From assembly GCF_001682855.1 (NCBI RefSeq), contig NZ_MAQW01000032.1:1-64000 (forward strand): a stretch of 64,000 bases of DNA, in the 5' to 3' direction. The notes below the pieces were generated by a model that was given only the letters and a program-made list of their open reading frames with translations, made no database searches and was not told where the DNA came from. This document shows, one piece after another, positions 1 to 9,152 of the stretch (within the stretch, counting starts at the first letter, position 1; each line of letters opens with the position of its first letter). The position numbers were made by a program, and so were the translations under genes. The stretch comes from Bacillus sp. FJAT-27264 (GTDB taxonomy: Bacteria; Bacillota; Bacilli; Paenibacillales; Paenibacillaceae).

Positions 1-127
1 ATGGATAGAAGACCATTGCAAGTATTTTTTAAAGAAAGTCTATAAAGCTGCGATATATCCTTAATTCTATCTTCTCAAAGCCATTAATAACCTAGGATAT
101 ATAGCAGCCGTACAGCTTCAATAAATG

Positions 128-1225
128 TTAAGCAATAATTTCCTCAATAAACAGCTCACGTTCGGTAGCCAGATTAACGATTGTCCCCTCCACCTGCACC
201 ATAGGCCGGGTAGGGTGTGTGCGGTCCGTGAAGATAATCTCTCCATGACGACCATCACTAAGACGAATCCTTGTTCCGTTATACAGCTCTGTCGATTTCT
301 GAATAAAGGTTTGAACGATGGCTGGGTCCAGCTTGCCGAAACTCTCCGTTAAAATCTGCTCCAGCACAAGATAAGGCGATTGTGCCTTCTTGTAGGCTCT
401 TTCCAGCGTCATAGCATGGAAGATATCCGCTACAGCTACAATCTTGGCGTACACATGGATCTGGCTGCCTTCCATCCGAAGTGGGTAGCCTGAGCCATCC
501 ACCTTCTCATGGTGCTGCAGTGCGGCAAGTCGAACACCTTCATTTATCGCCGTGACGTTACGCAGCAATTGATAACCGTAAGTGGTATGTCTGCGCACCT
601 CTTCCTTTTCTTCGTTCGTTAAGGATTCGGGCTTCAGTAACAGCGAAGGATCTACCTTTACGTTCCCTATATCATGCAACAATCCTGCGAAGGCAGCCTG
701 CAGCCAATCCTTTTGCGGATAACCACACCATTGGGCGATCTTGTATGAAGTCAACGCCGACAACACGGCGTTATGATAATTGTAGTCCTGTTCGTTCAAA
801 GTCCGCGGCGCAAACTTCAGAACATGATATTCCTTCAAATGGCCGATCAGGATTTCCAGTTGGTTTCTCAGTTCAAGGATCGGGAGGGAGGCTGCTGCAG
901 CAGAACGATAGCTGCTCTTAATGAGAGCTACCATCTTCTCGTATTCATCGTGCAGAACCGAGTTCCGAGATAGTGTTGACTCATTGATGAGCGAACCTGT
1001 TTTCGCCGTAGCTGCTTTATTGCCAGACTTAACCGGCTCACTAACCTTGGTCTCACTTTCACTGCCCTCAATCTCCACCTGTTGAATCAAAAATGCCTGC
1101 AAAATCTCCATATCGCGTGGCAGCAACACCTTGCCCTTGGGAAATAACGTTCCTCCTAATGGCGTAACAACATCTTGTATAATTTTCGAACCTGGTTTAA
1201 CTTCTCCAACTGCTATGTGTGGCAT
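128..1225 (-). CDS. HD-GYP domain protein, probable cyclic di-nucleotide phosphodiesterase
   Basis: A 365-residue cytosolic protein with no signal peptide or membrane segment. The first ~60 residues resemble the small N-terminal module common in Bacillales HD-GYP proteins, followed by a low-complexity linker. The catalytic part has the metal-binding HD at about residues 184-185 (LLHDIGNVKVD) and the GYP motif at about 246-248 (HHEKVDGSGYPL). Family knowledge: HD-GYP proteins hydrolyse cyclic di-GMP; the actual substrate is inferred. I chose the ATG at 1225 because AAAGGGG precedes it at good spacing; an in-frame ATG at 1291 would add 22 residues with a poor ribosome site. It lies downstream of gyrA in the same direction but behind a strong terminator, so it is probably a separate unit. 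Confidence 0.85.
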   Translation of the reverse strand: MPHIAVGEVKPGSKIIQDVVTPLGGTLFPKGKVLLPRDMEILQAFLIQQVEIEGSESETKVSEPVKSGNKAATAKTGSLINESTLSRNSVLHDEYEKMVALIKSSYRSAAAASLPILELRNQLEILIGHLKEYHVLKFAPRTLNEQDYNYHNAVLSALTSYKIAQWCGYPQKDWLQAAFAGLLHDIGNVKVDPSLLLKPESLTNEEKEEVRRHTTYGYQLLRNVTAINEGVRLAALQHHEKVDGSGYPLRMEGSQIHVYAKIVAVADIFHAMTLERAYKKAQSPYLVLEQILTESFGKLDPAIVQTFIQKSTELYNGTRIRLSDGRHGEIIFTDRTHPTRPMVQVEGTIVNLATERELFIEEIIA

Positions 1226-1393
1226 AAGCTCAGCCCCTTTATTCGCTAACCCATTAATAGTGACGCTCTTGTAGATTGAAACATATGACATCCGGCTGAT
1301 CGCAGTCCGAAGTTCCTTATTTCACCATGTCCCTAATTATAGTATGTAAGGGGACAAGCGACCAGTATGAGGCAGGAGAATCCTGAATTTTAT

Positions 1394-1437
1394 TTAAAAA
1401 AAGAGTGGAAGTCTCTGTAAAAGAAACTTCCACTCTT
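1394..1437 (-). terminator. Rho-independent terminator of gyrA
   Basis: A perfect 12-bp inverted repeat (AAGAGTGGAAGT and its complement) with a ~13-nt loop lies immediately downstream of the gyrA stop. Read on the minus strand it is followed by seven T residues. Confidence 0.85.
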
Positions 1438-1447
1438 CAAATATACT

Positions 1448-3982
1448 TTATTCCAGATGATCGTCTTCGCTCTTCGTCTCTATTACGGACTCATCGCTTA
1501 CGCTTTCCTCTGTAACCTGTCCTTCTTCGCCTTCCTCTGATTCAGACAAATCGTCCTCCTCATTCTTGTCGGCCCGGCAAAGGGTAGCCACTGCATCATC
1601 TTCACGAATATTGATCAATTTAACACCTTGTGCATAACGACCCATGGTAGAAATACCATCCATACTGGTACGGATCAAAGTACCGCTGGTCGTAATGATC
1701 ATCAGGTCCTCATCCTTCTTAACGACCTTCAGACCGACCACCAGACCGTTCTTGTCTGTAAGGTTGATCGTCTTGATCCCCTTACCACCGCGCGTCTGGG
1801 AGCGATAATCCCCGGCTGGTGTACGTTTACCGTATCCCTTGGCCGTTACGATCAGTACCTCAAGATCCAGATCTACACAGTCCATACCGATAACATGGTC
1901 GTTGCTGTCTAGGGTAATCCCTTTGACACCCGTTGCGCTCCGTCCCATCGACCGTACATCATTCTCAGAGAACGTAATCGACATACCGCGAGCCGTACCA
2001 ATGATAAGATTTTGCTGCCCATCGGTCAGCTTCACTTCAATTAGAGAATCCTCTTCACGAAGATTGATAGCAATCAAGCCGCCTTTGCGGATGTTGTTAT
2101 AGTCTTCAAGAGGCGTTTTCTTAACGATACCTTCACGAGTAGCGAAGAAGAGGTACTTATCACTATCAGCATCCTCTACCTGGATAACCGCACTGATCTT
2201 CTCCCCTTGCTCGATCTGGATCAGGTTGATGATCGGCGTCCCGCGCGCAGTCCGGCCAAGCTCCGGAATCTCGTAAGCCTTGATCCGGTACACCTTACCC
2301 TTATCGGTGAAGAACATCAGGTAGTTATGGGAGTTACTCACAAAGAGATGCTCCACGAAATCCTGATCCTTCGTATCCATACCGATTACGCCACGGCCTC
2401 CGCGCTTTTGGCTACGGTAGGTTGTCACCGGCAGGCGTTTGATGTAACCCGTATGCGTGATGGTAATAACAACCTCTTCCCGTGGGATCAGATCCTCGTC
2501 AAGGATACTTTCTTCTCCAACGGTGATTTCTGTACGACGGTTGTCGGCATATTTATCACGCAGCTCCTGCAGCTCTTTACTGATAATATCCAGCACAAGG
2601 TGCTCGTTAGCCAGAATCTCACGATATTCCGCAATTTTAGCCAGCAGCTCATTGTATTCGTTCTCGATCTTCTCGCGTTCCAGACCGGTCAGACGCTGCA
2701 TCCGCATATCGAGGATAGCCTGTGCCTGCTCAATACTAAGGCTGAAGGTATTCATCAGCCCTTCACGGGCAATGTCTGTGGTACGAGAAGCTCTAATGAG
2801 AGCAATGACCTCATCCAGGTGATCAAGCGCAATACGCAAGCCCTCCAAAATGTGGGCGCGGGCCTCCGCTTTTTTCAGATCGAACTCTGTCCGGCGGCGG
2901 ATAACTTCAATCTGATGCTGCAGATAGTGGTACAATACATCGCGCAGATTAAGAATCTTCGGTTCGTTGTTCACGATCGCAAGCATATTGATCCCGAATG
3001 TAGACTGCATCGAGGTATGCTTATAAAGATTGTTCAAGACGACACTTGGGTTAACATCGCGTCTCATCTCTACTACGACACGCATACCGTTTCTGTCCGA
3101 TTCGTCACGAAGATCAGTAATACCCTCAATCCGCTTCTCACGTACCAACTCAGCGATCTTCTCAACCAGCCGCGCCTTGTTTACCTGATATGGCAGCTCA
3201 TGCACGATAATACGCGCCTTGCCGTTGTTCTCTTCGATCGTAGCCTTCGCACGCATCGTAACTGAGCCCCGGCCTGTACGATAAGCCTGACGAATCCCTT
3301 CGCGGCCCAAAATGTATCCCGATGTAGGGAAATCCGGTCCTTGAATATATTCCATCAATTCCATTGGCGTAATCTCGGGATTACGGATCATTGCCTGTAC
3401 CCCATCAATAACCTCTCCCAGGTTATGCGGCGGAATATTGGTTGCCATCCCTACAGCAATACCAGATACGCCGTTAACAAGCAGGTTCGGATAACGTGCA
3501 GGCAGAACCACTGGCTCATGCTCTTCACCATCATAGTTTGGTGCGAAATTTACGGTCTCCTTATTCAGATCCCGGAGCATCTCCATTGCGATTTTGGAAA
3601 GACGTGCTTCCGTATACCGCATGGCAGCAGCCATGTCACCATCGATTGAACCGAAGTTACCGTGACCGTCAACCAGCATATAACGCATCGAGAAATCCTG
3701 AGCCATACGTACCATTGTTTCATATACGGCAGAGTCTCCGTGAGGGTGGTACTTACCGATGACCTCACCGACGATTCTCGCTGATTTCTTATGGGGTTTA
3801 TCCGGAGACATTCCGAGTTCCGACATCGCAAACAGAATGCGCCTGTGAACCGGCTTCAATCCGTCCCGCACATCGGGTAAAGCCCGACTGACAATGATGC
3901 TCATTGCGTAATCCATAAATGAATCGCGCATTTCCACCCCAATGTCCCGGTCTTTGATTTGCGGGTTATTTTGTTCAGCCAT
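1448..3982 (-). CDS. gyrA: DNA gyrase subunit A
   Basis: GyrA breaks and rejoins DNA in the A2B2 gyrase that introduces negative supercoils. The 844-residue protein has the winged-helix/tower breakage domain with catalytic Tyr at about residue 123 (AAMRYTEARL) and a C-terminal six-blade beta-pinwheel with a GyrA-box (QKRGGRGV). The quinolone-determining region reads HPHGDSAVYE, so Ser84 and Glu88 are the sensitive wild-type residues. The acidic C-terminal tail is typical. Start: ATG at 3982, preceded by GAAGGAGGTCC; an upstream in-frame ATG at 4051 would add an unrelated 23-residue extension. It lies near gyrB but is separated from it by the plus-strand YheC/YheD-like gene, which is unlike the adjacent gyrBA of Bacillus subtilis. 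Confidence 0.97.
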   Translation of the reverse strand: MAEQNNPQIKDRDIGVEMRDSFMDYAMSIIVSRALPDVRDGLKPVHRRILFAMSELGMSPDKPHKKSARIVGEVIGKYHPHGDSAVYETMVRMAQDFSMRYMLVDGHGNFGSIDGDMAAAMRYTEARLSKIAMEMLRDLNKETVNFAPNYDGEEHEPVVLPARYPNLLVNGVSGIAVGMATNIPPHNLGEVIDGVQAMIRNPEITPMELMEYIQGPDFPTSGYILGREGIRQAYRTGRGSVTMRAKATIEENNGKARIIVHELPYQVNKARLVEKIAELVREKRIEGITDLRDESDRNGMRVVVEMRRDVNPSVVLNNLYKHTSMQSTFGINMLAIVNNEPKILNLRDVLYHYLQHQIEVIRRRTEFDLKKAEARAHILEGLRIALDHLDEVIALIRASRTTDIAREGLMNTFSLSIEQAQAILDMRMQRLTGLEREKIENEYNELLAKIAEYREILANEHLVLDIISKELQELRDKYADNRRTEITVGEESILDEDLIPREEVVITITHTGYIKRLPVTTYRSQKRGGRGVIGMDTKDQDFVEHLFVSNSHNYLMFFTDKGKVYRIKAYEIPELGRTARGTPIINLIQIEQGEKISAVIQVEDADSDKYLFFATREGIVKKTPLEDYNNIRKGGLIAINLREEDSLIEVKLTDGQQNLIIGTARGMSITFSENDVRSMGRSATGVKGITLDSNDHVIGMDCVDLDLEVLIVTAKGYGKRTPAGDYRSQTRGGKGIKTINLTDKNGLVVGLKVVKKDEDLMIITTSGTLIRTSMDGISTMGRYAQGVKLINIREDDAVATLCRADKNEEDDLSESEEGEEGQVTEESVSDESVIETKSEDDHLE

Positions 3983-4334
3983 GAGTGCTGGACCTCCTTC
4001 AGTTAAAAAACCGCTACCCTTTATTATATTACTTTCACAAAAGTAGCACAATTAAACATAATAGCCTTTTATCTTTTAAACCTAATTTCTTTTGTTCCTG
4101 TAAGGGTATATGCCCTGTCCGCGAACGCCCTCCACACATAGACTGTACAGAGAGAAAGATAGCTTATATCGTTCCATGTTCGTCCAATAAAGCATAATCC
4201 CATATCCTTGTATTATACCATTGTTTAAAGAGCTTGTCCTGAAATTTCAGGCCACAGGAGATTAGGCTCCCTAAGGAGTTCTGCAAGTAAGGACTCTAAG
4301 GAGCAGCACCTGCAAATAACCTTTAAGGAGGGCA
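3983..4334. other. Divergent intergenic region between gyrA and the YheC/YheD-like gene
   Basis: No convincing gene. It must hold the gyrA promoter on the minus strand and the promoter of the plus-strand neighbour. Visible elements are a perfect 14-bp palindrome, CCTGAAATTTCAGG (4238-4251), and three AAGGAG-type motifs at about 4274, 4300 and 4325, of which only the last precedes a start codon at proper spacing. Confidence 0.5.
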
Positions 4335-5192
4335 ATGATGAAAATTCAACGGGTCTCCAGCAAATGGGCCAAAACAAGTGTAATTCTTCTCAATCCCGGA
4401 TTAGCGAATTACATTCCTGACACTCGCAAATACAGTTTCCCTACACTCGTAGAAATGCTGGCCATACACGCCACAGTGTATGTTAAACCTGACCGAGGGA
4501 CATATGGTAGCGGTGTGATGAGAGCCGAACAGCGAGTGGTCTCCCTAGCCCCTAGCATTCTGGCGGACGACAGCGATGATCGCAAGGCGGTTCGGAAGGA
4601 AGAGCAAACGATGTACATTCTGCGCTACAACAAAACAGCACAAATTTTCGCTTCACCCCAGGAACTGCACGAAGCTATATTAGGCCGAACACAGGGGAAA
4701 CTCTATCTGATTCAAAAAGGAATCGATCTGCTGCGTCATCATGAACGCCCATTCGACCTTCGGGTTCTTGCCCAGAAAACGCCGCTCGGCACCTGGGAAA
4801 CCACCGGAATGCTTGGCCGGGTGGCAGCACCGCATAAAATCGTGACCAATTATCACAACGGAGGCCGCATTCTACAGGTGAATACTTTATTCAAAGAGCA
4901 TATGAACCCTTCCGAGTCCAGCACCGCCATCCAGCAATTAAAGCAGCTTGGTGTTCAAATTGCAGGCCAGCTTGAGCTATCCTATCCGGGAATCAAAGAA
5001 ATTGGCCTGGATGTCGCCCTGGATCAGCACCATGACATGTGGCTCCTGGAGGTGAATACCCTCCCCTCCATCATCGTTTTCAAGTTGTTCCCCGACAAAT
5101 CCATCTATCGTAAAATCCACCGTTATGCCGTCGCCTACGGAAGACTCAAGAAATCCGGGACCACTGTTTCTTCTCGTCGCAAGGCACTATGA
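4335..5192 (+). CDS. YheC/YheD family (endospore coat-associated, ATP-grasp) protein
   Basis: A 285-residue soluble protein of the YheC/YheD family, ATP-grasp-fold proteins found mainly in spore formers and linked to the spore coat. Recognisable parts are the N-terminal VKPDRGTYGSGV segment, an FDLRVLAQ strand, the glycine-rich GRVAAPHKIVTNYHNGG region and a C-terminal acidic metal-site strand (WLLEVNTLPS). The substrate is unknown. AAGGAGGG precedes ATG 4335; a second ATG at 4338 is equally possible. It sits between gyrB and gyrA on the strand opposite to both, hence head-on to the leftward fork, and its 3' end meets gyrB at a shared bidirectional terminator. Promoter not identified. Confidence 0.85.
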   Translation: MMKIQRVSSKWAKTSVILLNPGLANYIPDTRKYSFPTLVEMLAIHATVYVKPDRGTYGSGVMRAEQRVVSLAPSILADDSDDRKAVRKEEQTMYILRYNKTAQIFASPQELHEAILGRTQGKLYLIQKGIDLLRHHERPFDLRVLAQKTPLGTWETTGMLGRVAAPHKIVTNYHNGGRILQVNTLFKEHMNPSESSTAIQQLKQLGVQIAGQLELSYPGIKEIGLDVALDQHHDMWLLEVNTLPSIIVFKLFPDKSIYRKIHRYAVAYGRLKKSGTTVSSRRKAL

Positions 5193-5220
5193 CGTCTTTT
5201 ATTATCATTGTCTAAAAAGA

Positions 5221-5266
5221 AAACCTCCGGTTGCTTATTCCGAGCGGAATAGCAACCGGAGGTTTC
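5221..5266. terminator. Bidirectional terminator between the YheC/YheD-like gene and gyrB
   Basis: A long, nearly perfect hairpin: AAACCTCCGGTTGCT pairs with AGCAACCGGAGGTTT, and ATTCCG/CGGAAT continue inside with one bulged T. A-rich and T-rich flanks on both sides suit termination of the two converging genes. Confidence 0.85.
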
Positions 5267-5298
5267 TGTATTACTAATACTTGTTATTCTTGGTCAGC

Positions 5299-7209
5299 CT
5301 ACACGTCAAGGTTCTTGACGGATTTGGCATGTTCTTGAATAAAGTCACGCCGCGGCTCGACATTGTCGCCCATCAGCGTATCGAAAATGCTGTCAGCCAG
5401 TATCGCATCTTCAATCGTGACTTGCAGCATGGTCCGACTCTCAGGATCCATAGTTGTATCCCAAAGCTGCTCTGCATTCATCTCGCCCAGACCTTTATAG
5501 CGCTGGACATTGACTTTCACGTTCTCTCCGAAAGCGGCAATGATCTCATCGCGCTCTTTTTCGGTGCTGGCATACCGTACAACCTTGTTGCGCTCAATCT
5601 TAAAGAGCGGCGGCTGGGCGATATAGATATATCCCGCGTCTACCAGTTTACGCATGTAACGGTAGAAGAACGTCAGCAGCAATGTTCTGATATGGGCTCC
5701 GTCAACGTCTGCGTCCGTCATAATAACGACTTTGTGGTAACGTGCTTTGGCTAGATCGAAGTCATCCCCGATGCCCGTACCCAGAGCGGTAATGATTGCC
5801 CGAATCTCAGCATTGGACAAAATACGATCCAGACGAGCTTTCTCTACGTTCAGGATTTTACCGCGCAGCGGCAGGATCGCCTGGAAATGACGGTCCCGGC
5901 CCTGTTTGGCCGATCCGCCGGCAGAGTCACCTTCGACGATGTACAGCTCACTGATGGAAGCGTCCTTGGACGAACAGTCGGCCAGCTTACCAGGCAGGGC
6001 ACTGACTTCAAGCGCACTCTTACGACGAGTCAGCTCACGCGCTTTACGCGCAGCTTCACGGGCACGTGAAGCCTGCAGTGATTTCTCCAGTACACGGCGG
6101 GATACTGCCGGATTCTCCTCCAGGAATTCCTGAAGCTTCTCTCCGAACAGAGATTCCACAATACCGCGGACTTCACTGTTGCCAAGCTTGGTTTTCGTCT
6201 GACCCTCGAACTGAGGCTCAGGGATTTTGACGGAAATAATCGCCGTCAGGCCTTCACGCACATCATCCCCGGTCAGATTGGAATTGCCGTCCTTGATCAC
6301 GCCGGATTTACGGGCATAATCGTTGATAATACGCGTCAAGGCGCTCTTGAAGCCCGATTCGTGGGTTCCGCCCTCATGTGTATTGATATTATTAGCAAAA
6401 GAATAAATATTCTCGGTGTAGGAATCGTTATACTGCAGCGCCACTTCAACTTGAATCATATCGCGTGAGCCTTCTACGTAGATAGGATCCTCGTGCAGCG
6501 CTTCTTTCTTCTCATTCAGATATTTCACGTATTCCACAATACCGCCATCGTATCTGAAGGCATTGGACACACCCGTGCGCTCATCTGTCAGCGAAAGCTC
6601 AATTCCCTTGTTCAGGAAAGCCAGCTCGCGAATACGGGTAAGCAGCGTCGTGTATTCAAAGATTGTAGTCTCCGTGAAAATCTCCGGGTCCGGGTGGAAT
6701 GTAGTTGTCGTACCTGTCTCTTCCGTATCACCGGTAATCTTGATATCGTACTGCGGAACGCCGCGTCTGTATTCTTGCTGGTGAATATGACCTTCACGTT
6801 TTACAGACACCACGACTCTCTCGGACAAGGCGTTCACTACAGAGATCCCCACGCCGTGCAGACCGCCGGATACCTTATATCCCCCGCCGCCGAATTTACC
6901 GCCAGCATGCAGTACAGTCATAACCACTTCAAGCGTCGACTTCTTGAGCTTCGTGTTCTCCCCTACAGGGATTCCCCGCCCGTTGTCGATAACGGTGATG
7001 CTGTTATCCTCGTGTATGATCACTTGAATCCGGTCGCAATAACCTGCCAGCGCTTCGTCGATACTGTTATCTACGACCTCCCACACCAAATGATGCAGAC
7101 CTTTAGCGCTCGTAGAGCCGATGTACATGCCCGGGCGTTTCCGAACCGCTTCCAGCCCTTCTAGTACCTGAATCTGGCTCTCATCATATGTCGGTTGATT
7201 CATTGACAT
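5299..7209 (-). CDS. gyrB: DNA gyrase subunit B
   Basis: ATPase subunit of gyrase, 636 residues, normal family length. In order: GHKL ATP-binding domain with VVDNSIDEALAG, DNGRGIP and GGLHGVGISVVNALS; transducer domain; TOPRIM domain with EGDSAGGSAKQGRDR, PLRGKILNVEKA and the metal-binding DADVDGAHIRTLL; and a C-terminal tail with YKGLGEMNAEQLWDTTMDP that contacts GyrA. Start at ATG 7209 (MSMNQ) behind AGGTGAAGG; ATG 7203 is an alternative. It follows recF and remB on the same strand with no terminator visible between them, so the three are probably one operon. Confidence 0.97.
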   Translation of the reverse strand: MSMNQPTYDESQIQVLEGLEAVRKRPGMYIGSTSAKGLHHLVWEVVDNSIDEALAGYCDRIQVIIHEDNSITVIDNGRGIPVGENTKLKKSTLEVVMTVLHAGGKFGGGGYKVSGGLHGVGISVVNALSERVVVSVKREGHIHQQEYRRGVPQYDIKITGDTEETGTTTTFHPDPEIFTETTIFEYTTLLTRIRELAFLNKGIELSLTDERTGVSNAFRYDGGIVEYVKYLNEKKEALHEDPIYVEGSRDMIQVEVALQYNDSYTENIYSFANNINTHEGGTHESGFKSALTRIINDYARKSGVIKDGNSNLTGDDVREGLTAIISVKIPEPQFEGQTKTKLGNSEVRGIVESLFGEKLQEFLEENPAVSRRVLEKSLQASRAREAARKARELTRRKSALEVSALPGKLADCSSKDASISELYIVEGDSAGGSAKQGRDRHFQAILPLRGKILNVEKARLDRILSNAEIRAIITALGTGIGDDFDLAKARYHKVVIMTDADVDGAHIRTLLLTFFYRYMRKLVDAGYIYIAQPPLFKIERNKVVRYASTEKERDEIIAAFGENVKVNVQRYKGLGEMNAEQLWDTTMDPESRTMLQVTIEDAILADSIFDTLMGDNVEPRRDFIQEHAKSVKNLDV

Positions 7210-7256
7210 GCCTTCACCTACTTCTTTCAGATTATCTCTTTGTTACTGCGGTAGAG

Positions 7257-7505
7257 CTATATTTCCAACAACATTTTGGCTCTTTTCTTGAGAGTGGAGG
7301 AGGAAATGGGGGAGTAGTACACGCTATTCTTGGTTACGACAATAGATTTCGCTTCCTCTTCACCAATCCGAACCAGCTTCTTATCCTGCTGGGACTGAAT
7401 GACGAACTGTTTGGATACCTTGGAAGATTTCTCAATCGAAATATCAAATATAGCAATCAGCTCTGATGACCGGATGATTTTTTCCCCGCCCAAATGAATA
7501 TACAT
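7257..7505 (-). CDS. remB: Extracellular matrix regulator RemB (DUF370, YaaB)
   Basis: An 82-residue DUF370 protein starting MYIHLGGEKIIRSSELIAIF, the signature opening of the RemB/YaaB group. In B. subtilis RemA and RemB activate biofilm-matrix genes; a DNA-binding role here is inferred from the family. The C-terminal extension after the core is as in YaaB. Start chosen at ATG 7505, preceded by GGAGGAAGAAG; an in-frame start at 7550 would run back into recF. Position between recF and gyrB matches B. subtilis exactly. Confidence 0.9.
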   Translation of the reverse strand: MYIHLGGEKIIRSSELIAIFDISIEKSSKVSKQFVIQSQQDKKLVRIGEEEAKSIVVTKNSVYYSPISSSTLKKRAKMLLEI

Positions 7506-7521
7506 CTTCTTCCTCCGCTCT

Positions 7522-8640
7522 TTATAGCTCCACTTGTCCGTCACGGACATGATATAGGCTTGCGCCTTTTAATTTATCGGCATGCAGACCTTCAATTCCT
7601 GTAGCGGTAATGAATGTCTGTACCTTGCTTTGAAAGGTTTCAATAAGCTGAGTCTGACGATAAGGATCAAGCTCGGATAGCACATCATCAAGAAGCAGCA
7701 CAGGATACTCCCCGATCTCCTCATGGATCAGCTCGATTTCCGCCAGCTTGAGCGACAGGGCTGTCGTGCGCTGCTGTCCCTGGGACCCGTAGACCTGGGC
7801 TTCACGTCCGTTGATAAAAAAGGACAGGTCATCCCGATGGGGACCCGTCAGCGTCATGCCGCGCCTGATTTCCTGCTCTCTCGTTTGTGATAACTTTAAC
7901 ATAAAATTGTCTAATAAGACAGCTTCATCTTCTTCCTCTCTCTCGCCAAAAGAGGGCACGTAGCGCAATTTGAGCTCTTCTCCGCCATTTGTAATTCCCT
8001 TGTGGATGCTTTCCGCCCAGATCTGCAGCTTCTTTATGAATTCTTTCCTTTTTTTGACGATTTTAACACCATGCTCTACAAGTTGGGCATCCCAGATCTC
8101 CAGCATCTCTGTTCCGCCAGCGGGCTTGCCCCATAATTGCTTCAGCAGATTGCCTCTCTGCACCAGAATCTTCTGGTACTGCTGAAGGTGAAACAAATAG
8201 CCTGGCTGCACCTGTCCGATCTCCATATCGAGGAAACGGCGGCGAATACCCGGTGTACCTTTGACAATCTCCAGGTCCTCCGGAGCAAACATCACCACAT
8301 TGAGCGATCCTACGAACTCACTCAGCCGGCGCTGCTCCAGACCGTTGACCTTCGCCTTCTTCCCTTGGGCAGAGAGACTGAGCTCCAGCTTCAGATCTCC
8401 GTATTTGCGCTGAATCTCGGCATAGATCTGCGCACTGCCGCTAGGGGCATCGAACGAGATTAGCTCACGATCCTTGGAGGTGCGGTGGCTTTTGGTCATC
8501 GCCAGGACGAACAAGGCCTCCATGAGGTTTGTTTTGCCTTGGGCATTCTGACCGAGGATCAGATTGACATCCCCCAGGCTTTCCAGACGCAGCAGCCCGT
8601 AATTGCGATAATGCTGCAGGCCGATATTTTTAACAAACAC
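7522..8640 (-). CDS. recF: DNA replication and repair protein RecF
   Basis: A 372-residue SMC-like ATPase that helps load RecA at single-strand gaps with RecO and RecR. Walker A is LILGQNAQGKTNLMEAL near residues 28-44, the ABC-type signature is YGSQGQQRTTALSLKLAE, and Walker B with the catalytic acidic residue is YPVLLLDDVLSELD. Length is typical. It starts with GTG at 8640, preceded by GGAGG at 9-nt spacing. A terminator separates it from yaaA upstream, so it probably has its own promoter in the 236-bp gap and heads a recF-remB-gyrB operon. Confidence 0.95.
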   Translation of the reverse strand: MFVKNIGLQHYRNYGLLRLESLGDVNLILGQNAQGKTNLMEALFVLAMTKSHRTSKDRELISFDAPSGSAQIYAEIQRKYGDLKLELSLSAQGKKAKVNGLEQRRLSEFVGSLNVVMFAPEDLEIVKGTPGIRRRFLDMEIGQVQPGYLFHLQQYQKILVQRGNLLKQLWGKPAGGTEMLEIWDAQLVEHGVKIVKKRKEFIKKLQIWAESIHKGITNGGEELKLRYVPSFGEREEEDEAVLLDNFMLKLSQTREQEIRRGMTLTGPHRDDLSFFINGREAQVYGSQGQQRTTALSLKLAEIELIHEEIGEYPVLLLDDVLSELDPYRQTQLIETFQSKVQTFITATGIEGLHADKLKGASLYHVRDGQVEL

Positions 8641-8824
8641 GAAATGGTTCCTCCCAAGACCCCACAGGCGTGGAGTTTATGCTACAAAGCTTATTTCATT
8701 AAGCGAAAATCATGTGGTCCAAGATCGTATGAAGCTCCCACGAGCGTAAAATGCCCTAAAGCTTTATTTTATACCAAAAACACCGATTGTTGTAGTCTCG
8801 CAAATACTAGCCGTTGTTTGGACT

Positions 8825-8850
8825 CAAAAAAGCGACTCCGAAGAGCCGCT
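8825..8850 (-). terminator. Terminator of the dnaA-dnaN-yaaA operon
   Basis: On the minus strand AGCGGCTC-TTCG-GAGTCGCT (one G-T pair, a stable UUCG tetraloop) is followed by six T residues, immediately downstream of yaaA. Confidence 0.85.
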
Positions 8851-8876
8851 CTGATCACTAAGGGTTCTCCCCCTCT

Positions 8877-9104
8877 TTATTTCTGCACTTCGCCGCCAAT
8901 GACCTCGAACGTGCCTTCATCCTGCACTTCGATGCGGTCACCCGGATAGAGCTTTCTGCCCCGGCGTTCTTCCTTCTCTCCATTGACCAAGACAAGTCCT
9001 TCCTGCAAAAGGGCCTTGGCCATTCCCCCTGTGGATACACAATCCGACAGTTTTAGAAATTGATCCAGCTTGATATATCCACTGTGGATAAGTATTTTTT
9101 TCAT
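8877..9104 (-). CDS. yaaA: S4-domain RNA-binding protein YaaA
   Basis: A small protein (75 residues from the ATG at 9104) composed of a single S4 RNA-binding fold: IKLDQFLKLSDCVSTGG, then GLVLVNGEKEERRGRKL and PGDRIEV. S4-domain YaaA is conserved between dnaN and recF in Bacillales; a role in ribosome assembly is suspected from the family but unproven. ATG 9104 is preceded by GGAAAGGAT; a GTG at 9125 in frame would add seven residues and overlap a DnaA box. Same strand as dnaN with 49 bp between them and no terminator, so probably co-transcribed. Confidence 0.88.
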   Translation of the reverse strand: MKKILIHSGYIKLDQFLKLSDCVSTGGMAKALLQEGLVLVNGEKEERRGRKLYPGDRIEVQDEGTFEVIGGEVQK

Positions 9105-9134
9105 GTTTTTTATCCTTTCCACCACTTATCCACA
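9030..9134. other. Three DnaA-box-like 9-mers at the dnaN/yaaA junction
   Basis: TGTGGATAC at 9030-9038 (one mismatch), TGTGGATAA at 9083-9091 (perfect, inside yaaA) and TTATCCACA at 9126-9134 (perfect, intergenic). They lie outside the two conventional origin segments, about 1.3 kb beyond the dnaA-dnaN part. Binding is inferred from sequence only. Confidence 0.55.
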
Positions 9135-9152
9135 GGCTCGTGAACAGTGACT

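Noticed and set aside
1..127. Possible RNA gene at the left edge
   Set aside because: AT-rich with no rRNA, tRNA or terminator feature that I can support.
2207..3265. A 352-codon open frame on the plus strand
   Set aside because: It is antisense to the conserved core of gyrA, has no ribosome site and an unnatural translation; a shadow of the gyrA codon pattern.
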